The position numbers were made by a program, and so were the translations under genes. A DNA stretch of 57,363 nt. It comes from Lachnospiraceae bacterium. GTDB taxonomy: Bacteria > Bacillota > Clostridia > Lachnospirales > Lachnospiraceae. Positions 52,078 to 57,363 of this stretch are shown here, in pieces (within the stretch, counting starts at the first letter, position 1; each line of letters starts with the position of its first letter). The notes under the pieces were generated by a model that worked only from the letters and a program-made list of their open reading frames with translations, made no database searches and was not told where the DNA came from. Location of the stretch: the NCBI GenBank assembly GCA_017441825.1, contig JAFRVD010000015.1, forward strand, positions 1 to 57,363. Reading direction: 5' to 3'.

Positions 52078-52620
52078 ATGTTTAAGAATTATTTTAATCG
52101 TTTGTTTAATGGTAATGATGGAGCGGGTGTTGGCTCGCAATTGAAGAGTATAGCTCCAAGAGTTTATTTATCTGTTTTGATTATAGATTTTCTGGTTTTG
52201 TTATATATACTAGTGGGACGTTTTAAGCTGTCGACAGGAGAGGAAATACTGATTCTTATAATGACAGCAATTGCCTCAGGGGTATTGGCGGAAATTTTAG
52301 CATTATTATTGTATGGCTTTGGCGAATCAATAGAGACAAAAAGAAAAACAGAGAAGCTGCTGGAATTATATCTGGATACTGAGTCAAACCGATCCTGTAC
52401 CACGCGTCCGCTGACGCCTCAAAAAACTTCGGGACAATCTGAATCGGAAAAGATATTAAAAGAATTATCGGAATTTGAAAAAGCCTCTGATATGTACAAT
52501 TATGCCAAGGGTGCATATCCCACAAATACAGCTTTGCTAGAAGCGCTAAAAAAGTGCTGCTATAGTGATTCCAGCAAGCAGGAGGTTCTAAGCCAGGTAA
52601 AATTCATTCTTCGTAAATAA
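52078..52620 (+). CDS. Membrane protein of unknown function in the surface cassette
   Basis: A 180-residue protein with two hydrophobic segments (about 29-47, VYLSVLIIDFLVLLYILVG, and 56-80, EILILIMTAIASGVLAEILA) and a cytoplasmic-looking, charged C-terminal half. It starts with ATG behind GGAAAGGCGGATA. No family is recognised. Small two-pass proteins of this type sometimes act as partners in secretion or signalling. It is the last gene of the AT-rich four-gene cassette. Confidence 0.7.
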   Translation: MFKNYFNRLFNGNDGAGVGSQLKSIAPRVYLSVLIIDFLVLLYILVGRFKLSTGEEILILIMTAIASGVLAEILALLLYGFGESIETKRKTEKLLELYLDTESNRSCTTRPLTPQKTSGQSESEKILKELSEFEKASDMYNYAKGAYPTNTALLEALKKCCYSDSSKQEVLSQVKFILRK

Positions 52621-52855
52621 CGGTGAGAATCTGTCTGGTAATAGTCGAAGAACCTTATGAACAGTTGTTGAAGCAAAGACTCGGGTGAACAGATATGCGA
52701 GGAAAGATGATCGTTTACTCATAATTAAGAAAGACCGCTAACTTCTTGGTGATAAAAGGTGCTCTGTTCGTCCACCTTCCGCATGTTTCCTGCACAAAAT
52801 GTGTACCTTCGAACCATGTTGATCCAAAATAATTCGCATCAGGCGGCGTGATCCC
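52621..52855. other. Intergenic region with no gene seen
   Basis: Between the membrane protein and the type I toxin promoter. The short minus-strand frame in this stretch (52715-52906) lacks a ribosome binding site and overlaps the toxin promoter, so it is not called. Confidence 0.5.
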
Positions 52856-52885
52856 TTGACCCGGGTCACAGCCGCCTTTTATAAT
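52856..52885 (+). promoter_or_regulatory. Promoter of the intact type I toxin mRNA
   Basis: TTGACC at 52856-52861, 18-nt spacer, TATAAT at 52880-52885. It predicts a 5' leader of about 110 nt containing CCTCCT (52926-52931), which can pair with the toxin's ribosome binding site, and a hairpin TCGGAGGG / CCCTCCGA (52931-52956). Confidence 0.75.
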
Positions 52886-53003
52886 GCGCCTATGGGGTGC
52901 TGCCAATATACGGCAGGCGGTCTGTCCTCCTCGGAGGGCTCATCATAACCCTCCGATCAATGATACCTTTTAAGAAGGGAAGCCAAGAAAGGAGGGCGTG
53001 ACT

Positions 53004-53099
53004 ATGGATGTGATGGATTTCATTGCAGTAGTCAGCTTCGCGCTGGCTATCTTTACACTGGGATATTCTCTGGATAAGGAACGTAGAAAAAAGGAATGA
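53004..53099 (+). CDS. Type I toxin, small hydrophobic peptide (holin-like toxin family)
   Basis: A 31-residue peptide: MDVMDFIAVVSFALAIFTLG then YSLDKERRKKE. One transmembrane segment (5-22) is followed by a strongly basic tail, the pattern of TxpA/BsrG/Hol_Tox-type membrane toxins. The ribosome binding site is AAAGGAGGGCG. Directly after the stop codon there is a conserved stem (GGAATGACC / GGTCATTCC) and an ACCGTCTATCGGCAG-type element that I associate with such loci in Bacillota. An antisense RNA promoter faces it from 53185-53213. A similar truncated copy lies at 45037-45126. Confidence 0.82.
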   Translation: MDVMDFIAVVSFALAIFTLGYSLDKERRKKE

Positions 53100-53178
53100 C
53101 CACTAGCTCCTGAGAAAGTTTAGCGGTCATTCCGACTAGGCAATAAAGGGTGGACCGTCTATCGGCAGTCACCTCTAC
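53087..53178 (-). ncRNA. Antisense antitoxin RNA of the intact type I locus
   Basis: Predicted minus-strand RNA of about 92 nt. It starts near 53178 downstream of TTGACG-N17-TAATAT and ends at the perfect 9-bp stem GGAATGACC / GGTCATTCC (53093-53101 with 53125-53133), followed on the minus strand by TTTTTT (53092-53087). It overlaps the 3' end of the toxin mRNA by roughly 90 nt, including the last codons, so it can pair with it and trigger degradation or block translation. Confidence 0.75.
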
Positions 53179-53184
53179 ACGACT

Positions 53185-53213
53185 ATATTAGCAATCATTA
53201 GTTTGCCCGTCAA
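53185..53213 (-). promoter_or_regulatory. Promoter of the antisense antitoxin RNA
   Basis: TTGACG at 53213-53208, 17-nt spacer, TAATAT at 53190-53185 on the minus strand. The spacing is ideal. Confidence 0.8.
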
Positions 53214-53350
53214 GCATGTTTCGGGCAAACCAGTAAAAAATATATCAAGATAATTGAATTACAAATTCAATGACAGCGGCTTTATTTCCCACTATAATGG
53301 ACCCAAGAATACCCTTTATTACCCTGATCACCCGAAAGGAAATAGAGACT

Positions 53351-53659
53351 ATGTTCCCCTTAATAGATAAAGAAGAAACAGGCCGGCGGATCCACATGTT
53401 GCTGGAAGACCGGGGACTGACTATACAGGACGTGCGGGAGTTTCTGTGCCTGGGCTGCGTGCAGTCGGTATATCACTGGCTGGAGGGACAGAGTCTGCCT
53501 TCGCTCGATAATCTGTATGCGCTAAGCGACCTGCTGCAGGTGCCTATGGACACGATGGTGGCGGGGAGCCGGAGGGAGCGTTGGCAGAAGGGATTTCGGG
53601 TAAAAAGACCTTATCTTCGGGTTTATTACATTCTAATGTGTTGCCGAGTGGCGGCATGA
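53351..53659 (+). CDS. Helix-turn-helix protein of a Clostridia family
   Basis: A 102-residue protein with an XRE-like DNA-binding domain. ETGRRIHMLLEDRGLTIQDV then REFLCLGCVQSVYHWLEGQS matches the short HTH proteins common in Clostridia near mobile regions. LPSLDNLYALSDLLQVPMD is the usual end of the domain. The C-terminal 30 residues are basic. The start at 53351 follows AAAGGAAATAG. Its target is unknown. Confidence 0.8.
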   Translation: MFPLIDKEETGRRIHMLLEDRGLTIQDVREFLCLGCVQSVYHWLEGQSLPSLDNLYALSDLLQVPMDTMVAGSRRERWQKGFRVKRPYLRVYYILMCCRVAA

Positions 53660-53739
53660 GAGAAAATCAGCCGGATATTATCAAAGCAAGTCCGCCAAAT
53701 ACCCATGAAACATGTGCGACTACAAACATACACCAGATA

Positions 53740-54030
53740 TTATAGTTTCTTTGACGGAACGTAAGGTGTAACTGTAAGGGTTAGTCCGAGACGCTGCAGT
53801 ATTTTTATAAGGGTATCGAGGCGGGGCATGGTTTTATTGCATTCAATACGCGCAACAGAGGATTGAGGAATACCACAAAGAGATGCAAGATCGCGTTGGC
53901 TTAAGCCAAGCTCGTTTCTCTGTTCAATCATTGAACTGATTATTTTGGCCTCGGCTTCAATTTCCTCAAGCTCAAGTTTCGTAACCGAATCTGTGGATTT
54001 AATGAAATCTTTGTATTCTTCCCAGGTCAT
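53740..54030 (-). CDS. HigA-like XRE antitoxin, no toxin gene adjacent
   Basis: A 96-residue protein with an N-terminal helical part (TWEEYKDFIKSTDSVTKLEL) and an XRE HTH (QRNELGLSQRDLASLCGIPQ then SSVARIECNKTMPRLDTLIK) followed by LQRLGLTLTVTPY, the usual HigA/HipB-like end. ATG 54030 is preferred to TTG 54036 because AAAGGAGC is correctly spaced. A perfect operator palindrome overlaps its promoter. The HigB toxin that would normally precede it is absent. Confidence 0.82.
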   Translation of the reverse strand: MTWEEYKDFIKSTDSVTKLELEEIEAEAKIISSMIEQRNELGLSQRDLASLCGIPQSSVARIECNKTMPRLDTLIKILQRLGLTLTVTPYVPSKKL

Positions 54031-54060
54031 TATCAATGCTCCTTTCTAATGTTCAACAAG

Positions 54061-54089
54061 ATGATAGCATAAATGCTATCATCTGTCAA
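54061..54089 (-). promoter_or_regulatory. Promoter with overlapping palindromic operator of the HigA-like gene
   Basis: On the minus strand TTGACA (54089-54084), 17-nt spacer, TATCAT (54066-54061). ATGATAGCAT (54061-54070) and ATGCTATCAT (54073-54082) form a perfect 10-bp inverted repeat covering the -10 box and spacer, which suits autorepression. Confidence 0.82.
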
Positions 54090-54145
54090 TATACTGATAA
54101 GGCAATACTTTTGGAAAAGAAATGTCAGTTTCTATACATACCTAA

Positions 54146-54170
54146 TAGTGTTAAGTTAAATTAAACACTA
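54146..54170. promoter_or_regulatory. Inverted repeat before the recombinase gene
   Basis: TAGTGTT (54146-54152) and AACACTA (54164-54170) flank an AT-rich core just upstream of the ribosome binding site. It is a candidate operator, or less likely a recombination site. Confidence 0.45.
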
Positions 54171-54187
54171 TGAATGGAGGAACCAAC

Positions 54188-55120
54188 ATGATCATCAGTT
54201 CAGGCATCAATAATGACGTTAATCCTCTGGAGCAGGCGGTCGGTTATAAGCGGCTGGGCTGCGGCCTCTTCGTGCCAGGAGAGGTCGCGGACGAGCATCG
54301 GCGCCTAGACCCTTATATGGCCGGCAGGTATGCGGCTGTTCTCAAAAAAGAAGGAAAAGCCCCGGCCACCGTGCAGAAGTACATGCACGATATCCGGAGC
54401 TTTGTGCATTATCTTGGCGATCGGGCGCTGAGTATAAGCGTCATACGCGAATGGCTTGAAGTACAGAAACGGTCCAGGCATGTGAATACCGTGAACAACG
54501 CGATCTCCGCCCTCAACGGCTTCTTCCGGTGGCTGAACCGCACCGACTGCCGATGCGCTTTCTTCCGTACCCAGAAGCCGCAGTACCGGGACGACAGCCG
54601 GGACCTGAGCCGGAATGACTTCGATCGACTTACGGACGCGGCTGACAGCAGGATGCGAGCGGTCCTTCTGACGCTCAAGGGCACCGGCATCCGGGTCAGC
54701 GAGCTTAAGTTTTTTACCGTGGAAGCCGTGATGAACGGGATGGTCACCGTGGACAACAAAGGGAAGGTGCGGACGGTGTTCATCGACCCGGCCACAAAGA
54801 CTGTCATCCTCAATTACTGCGAGGGGCACGGCATCAGAAAGGGCATCATTTTCCGTAACGGTATGGGTCTCGCACTCAGCCGGACGTTTATCTGGCGGAG
54901 CCTCAAGGCGCTCGCGAGGCGTGCCGGGGTGGAGCTCAGCAAGGTGTTTCCCCATAACCTGCGGCACCTGTTCGCGGTGGAGCGGTACAGTGTGGATCAT
55001 GACATCGAGGCCCTGCGGTTGGATCTGGGGCACACACTCATCTCAACAACTCAGCGGTATCTGATGGAGACGGTGACCGCTCACTTCGAAAAGGTGATGA
55101 AGGCGGCAGCGGCGGGGTAA
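54188..55120 (+). CDS. Tyrosine-family site-specific recombinase
   Basis: A 310-residue integrase with an N-terminal SAM-like DNA-binding part (about 40-125) and a catalytic domain. Conserved residues are Arg169 in GTGIRVSELKF, His256 and Arg259 in HNLRHLFAV, His in LGHTLISTTQRY and the Tyr nucleophile in TTQRYLMET. The start at 54188 follows TGGAGG. It is probably an XerC/D-like recombinase of a mobile element or integrative island, given the toxin-antitoxin loci and odd genes around it. No att core repeat could be identified by eye. Confidence 0.92.
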   Translation: MIISSGINNDVNPLEQAVGYKRLGCGLFVPGEVADEHRRLDPYMAGRYAAVLKKEGKAPATVQKYMHDIRSFVHYLGDRALSISVIREWLEVQKRSRHVNTVNNAISALNGFFRWLNRTDCRCAFFRTQKPQYRDDSRDLSRNDFDRLTDAADSRMRAVLLTLKGTGIRVSELKFFTVEAVMNGMVTVDNKGKVRTVFIDPATKTVILNYCEGHGIRKGIIFRNGMGLALSRTFIWRSLKALARRAGVELSKVFPHNLRHLFAVERYSVDHDIEALRLDLGHTLISTTQRYLMETVTAHFEKVMKAAAAG

Positions 55121-55144
55121 GAGGGGGAAAGGTGGGAGGATATG

Positions 55145-55233
55145 AAAAAAGCCGCTGGGGAGCGGCGGAATGCATATTCTGTTAACTGCCCGTTCCGGGA
55201 GCAGAAGCCAAAAACACTAATAACCTTATAATC
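55145..55233 (-). ncRNA. Candidate ~89-nt small RNA downstream of the recombinase
   Basis: On the minus strand, a promoter TTGCAA (55268-55263), 17-nt spacer, TATAAT (55245-55240) predicts a start near 55233. The RNA would end at the terminator GCCGCTccccAGCGGC (55151-55166) followed by six Ts (55150-55145). It holds a CCCG-GAA-CGGG hairpin and no credible ORF. It runs convergently toward the recombinase 3' end. Confidence 0.6.
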
Positions 55234-55239
55234 CTGATT

Positions 55240-55268
55240 ATTATATCATCTATCCACACATCTTGCAA
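55240..55268 (-). promoter_or_regulatory. Promoter of the candidate small RNA
   Basis: TTGCAA at 55268-55263, 17-nt spacer, TATAAT at 55245-55240 on the minus strand. Confidence 0.7.
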
Positions 55269-55279
55269 CAAATATTCTT

Positions 55280-55301
55280 GTTAAATATGTGTTAAATATG
55301 C
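55280..55301. repeat. Tandem 11-bp repeat
   Basis: GTTAAATATGT and GTTAAATATGC lie back to back upstream of the small-RNA promoter. Significance is unknown; a binding site is possible. Confidence 0.55.
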
Positions 55302-55305
55302 GGTC

Positions 55306-55336
55306 AGAAGCAGCCTCCTGGTTGGCTTCTCCTTTT
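55306..55336 (+). terminator. Terminator-like hairpin
   Basis: AGAAGC and GCTTCT pair around an interrupted CC/GG stem and are followed by CTCCTTTTTT. It may end the recombinase transcript. Confidence 0.5.
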
Positions 55337-55349
55337 TTATGCATGCCAA

Positions 55350-55388
55350 AGACGCCTCACGGTCAGTTTCAGACCGGGGGCGTTTTTT
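55350..55388 (+). terminator. Second terminator-like hairpin
   Basis: ACGCC-CGGTC pairs with GACCG-GGCGT across an internal loop, followed by TTTTTT at 55383-55388. Confidence 0.6.
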
Positions 55389-55594
55389 AACGTCGATTTT
55401 AAACATGACTCGTAGTAATGCCTGTAAAGTCACACATCAAGAGTCGAAAAGTGTTAAATTTCAGATCGATTTTCCGTTTACAGAATATGCATTCTGTCAC
55501 CTGTACCCCTCCCCTCTGTCCCACACACCGACTGCACTAGACAGAGGACCTGCAGCTGACCAGCCACTTCTCCTCCACGAATCGGAGGTGCGGC
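55389..55594. other. Intergenic region before the zinc-ribbon gene
   Basis: About 200 bases. Alternative frames here overlap the zinc-ribbon gene and are not supported. No consensus promoter was recognised. Confidence 0.45.
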
Positions 55595-56689
55595 GTGAAA
55601 CTGACGTTCTATCAAAAATGCATAGACGAAGGCCGCCTCCACCTTCTGGCAGAGTGGTTACCGGAGAAGAACGAGCCCCTGACTCCTTGGACGGTCACGC
55701 CCGGAAGCCACAGGCAGGTCTGGTGGAAATGCAGCATGGGTCACGAATGGACCGCGAGCATTGCGAACCGCATGTCCGGCAACGGCTGTCCGGTGTGCGC
55801 GGGGAAGAAAGTCATCCCCGGCGTCAATGACCTCAGGACGCTCGCCCCGAAGATCGCGGCAGAGTGGCACCCGGAGAAAAACGGAAGCCTCACGCCGGAT
55901 CAGGTCCGGCCGATGAGCAACCGCCAGATCTGCTGGCGGTGCGGAAAGGGACACGAGTGGAGAGCGTCGGTCGCCGCCCGTGTACGTAACTCAGAAGACT
56001 GTCCGGTCTGCGCGAACAAAACGATCCTTGCCGGAGTAAACGACCTTGCGACTACACATCCGGGACTTGCGAAGGAATGGCATCCCGTGAAGAACGGCAC
56101 CCTGACTCCGGAGATGGTCGGATCCGGCAGTTCTCGCCGCGTCTGGTGGCGATGCAACAAGGGCCACGAGTGGCATGCAGGGATCAGCGCGAGGAGCGCT
56201 GGCGGCAACGGCTGCCCGGTATGCGCCGGAAAAACCGTGAACCCTGGCGAGAACGACCTGGCGACCCTGATGCCACAGCTTGCGGCACAGTGGCACCCCA
56301 CAAGGAACGGCACACTCACGCCGGGCGAGGTTCGCCCGCAGAGCAATCGCCGCGTCTGGTGGCAGTGCGACAAGGGCCACGAGTGGCAGGCTATGATCAA
56401 CGCCCGTTCCCAGAGCGGCAGCGGCTGTCCTTACTGCAGCAACCGCTCCGTTCTGGCAGGATTTAACGATCTGGCGACGGTGGAACCGAAGATCGCTGCC
56501 CAGTGGGCAGAAGATCTCAACGGATCGCTGACGCCGGAGATGGTCACGTACGGCTCGAAGAAAAGGGTCTGGTGGCGATGCCCCGCAGGCCACGTCTGGC
56601 AGGCGACAGTGTATTCGCGAGCTGGGACGATGCGAAGCGGGTGCCCGGTGTGCGCGGGGAAGAGGGCGAGAAATCGGCGGATAAATTAA
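55595..56689 (+). CDS. Five-repeat zinc-ribbon protein (DUF4379-like)
   Basis: A 364-residue protein made of five tandem units of about 68 residues. Each unit has an EW-P-KNG-LTP stretch, then a W-x-C-x2-GHEW motif (for example WWKCSMGHEW, CWRCGKGHEW, WWRCNKGHEW) and a CPVCAGK-type second Cys pair, then a loop leading to the next unit. Every unit supplies four potential zinc ligands. This matches the probable zinc-ribbon family DUF4379, whose function is not known, though members occur with nuclease domains and in phage-related DNA. The start is GTG behind TCGGAGGTGCGGC. No nuclease domain is present here. It may bind nucleic acid. Confidence 0.88.
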   Translation: MKLTFYQKCIDEGRLHLLAEWLPEKNEPLTPWTVTPGSHRQVWWKCSMGHEWTASIANRMSGNGCPVCAGKKVIPGVNDLRTLAPKIAAEWHPEKNGSLTPDQVRPMSNRQICWRCGKGHEWRASVAARVRNSEDCPVCANKTILAGVNDLATTHPGLAKEWHPVKNGTLTPEMVGSGSSRRVWWRCNKGHEWHAGISARSAGGNGCPVCAGKTVNPGENDLATLMPQLAAQWHPTRNGTLTPGEVRPQSNRRVWWQCDKGHEWQAMINARSQSGSGCPYCSNRSVLAGFNDLATVEPKIAAQWAEDLNGSLTPEMVTYGSKKRVWWRCPAGHVWQATVYSRAGTMRSGCPVCAGKRARNRRIN

Positions 56690-56865
56690 ATACAAGGCTA
56701 TTATCAGCCTTAAGATATTGCTGGAGGTGGTTGGAAAAAAGAACATTATTACAAGTACGTCACTAATTAGTCAGATGCGGTAGTAATGCATCCAATGAGA
56801 TCGTTACGAGGCGGCAGTCCTTAACTCCAAGGACTACATGAGAAAAAGTAATACGGAGGAAAGTA

Positions 56866-57363
56866 ATGAACAAAATTAGACGAATCCTTTCAATCCTTTT
56901 AGTGTTCGTCATGGTTTTCTCGTTATCTGCATCACATGTATATGCAGAGGAAGATACTTCGATTGAGGGTGAAGTTGTTTCGCAGGAAGAAAACAACGAA
57001 ACGAATGAAGAAGAAGTAAACGAGGACGCAATTTCTCAAGAAGAAATTAATGAGAAGACTGAAATAGTCAACGAAAATATAGAAACTGTCACTGAGGAGA
57101 CGGACATAGTCTTTGATGAGACAGAAACTGTTGAGGTATTTAATGAAGGCACAGCAGCTGCTGAAGTCGACGGCAATGCGTACACAACCGTAGCGGCTGC
57201 CATTGCCGCGGCCACTGCAGGTCAGACCGTCAAGCTGCTGGCGGACCATGTCGGCGTCATCACGATCAACAAGAGCATCACGTTCGACATGAACGGCCAC
57301 GACATCAACACAGAGAATGCGGCTACCGCAGCGATCGAGGTCAACGGCAATGTCAATGTCACG
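56866..57363 (+). CDS. Secreted surface protein, 5' end only (continues beyond window)
   Basis: At least 166 residues, ATG behind GGAGGAAAGTA. A signal peptide (MNKIRRILSILLVFVMVFSL, cleavage near AYA) is followed by a long acidic, Glu-rich low-complexity stretch (residues 30-95). Then a globular part begins with a pattern like AEVDGNAYTTVAAAIAAATA and MNGHDINTENA, resembling the repeats of right-handed beta-helix surface proteins. The coding style changes at about base 57,150, from AT-rich to GC-rich codons. The function is unknown; the gene is cut by the window edge. Confidence 0.75.
   Translation, partial: MNKIRRILSILLVFVMVFSLSASHVYAEEDTSIEGEVVSQEENNETNEEEVNEDAISQEEINEKTEIVNENIETVTEETDIVFDETETVEVFNEGTAAAEVDGNAYTTVAAAIAAATAGQTVKLLADHVGVITINKSITFDMNGHDINTENAATAAIEVNGNVNVT

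Noticed and set aside
52715-52906. 63-codon minus-strand frame before the type I toxin
   Set aside because: No ribosome binding site, no family resemblance, and it overlaps the toxin promoter.
55339-55830. Plus-strand frame overlapping the start of the zinc-ribbon gene
   Set aside because: It crosses a terminator-like hairpin and runs out of frame through the clear zinc-ribbon repeats.

Overview
The window looks like a chromosomal segment of an anaerobic, low-to-mid-GC Gram-positive bacterium of the class Clostridia, most like Lachnospiraceae. The evidence is the gap-pgk-tpiA-gpmI glycolytic cluster, AGGAGG-type ribosome binding sites, frequent TTG/GTG starts, consensus -35/-10 promoters, U-tailed terminators, lipoprotein signals, an EcfA1-EcfA2-EcfT module, PepV, a D-lactate dehydrogenase and many sugar-use genes. 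No rRNA, tRNA, CRISPR array or insertion sequence was recognised.

Layout. (1) 1-10.1 kb is housekeeping: 3' end of gap, pgk, tpiA, gpmI, ecfA1-ecfA2-ecfT, truA, a small ferredoxin-thioredoxin-reductase-like protein, a TIM-barrel sugar isomerase/epimerase, and a DUF975-like membrane protein with a zinc ribbon. (2) 10.2-21.8 kb: an uncharacterised protein overlapping a secreted-type DNA/RNA nuclease; a Crp/Fnr regulator beside an SsuABC/ThiXYZ-like importer; a truncated HicB; pncB; an acyltransferase; pepV; an internally deleted radical SAM gene; an anchored protein; ldhA. (3) 21.9-45.0 kb is carbohydrate-oriented: an enolase-superfamily dehydratase with two esterases and a LacI regulator; a sugar ABC importer followed by a cytoplasmic GH9; a Phd/RelE-like toxin-antitoxin pair; three VOC proteins; an internally deleted glycosidase remnant; an ABC exporter; a PfkB kinase; two MATE exporters; and a GH105-like/xylulokinase/SMP-30 operon. 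(4) 45.0-57.4 kb is accessory and includes AT-richer stretches: two copies of a type I toxin/antisense-RNA locus (one 5'-truncated, one intact), a 49-aa orphan gene, a PucR regulator, an XRE regulator with a TTG start, a four-gene surface cassette (1230-aa M23 peptidase/adhesin, 39-aa peptide, lipoprotein, membrane protein), HTH and HigA-like genes, a tyrosine recombinase with a candidate ~89-nt antisense-oriented small RNA, a five-repeat zinc-ribbon protein, and the start of a secreted protein cut by the window edge.

How it fits together. The carbohydrate genes suggest uptake of oligosaccharides, cytoplasmic cleavage (GH9, GH105, esterases), entry through kinases and the dehydratase, then glycolysis to D-lactate. 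The accessory end carries marks of gene flow (recombinase, toxin-antitoxin loci, composition changes, truncated genes). The best candidates for something undescribed are the two related type I toxin loci, one of which appears to have lent its antisense promoter to the SMP-30/xylulokinase operon; the four-gene surface cassette with its 39-aa peptide; and the recombinase/small RNA/zinc-ribbon neighbourhood. All functional calls are by eye, from motifs and remembered family features, without database searches.
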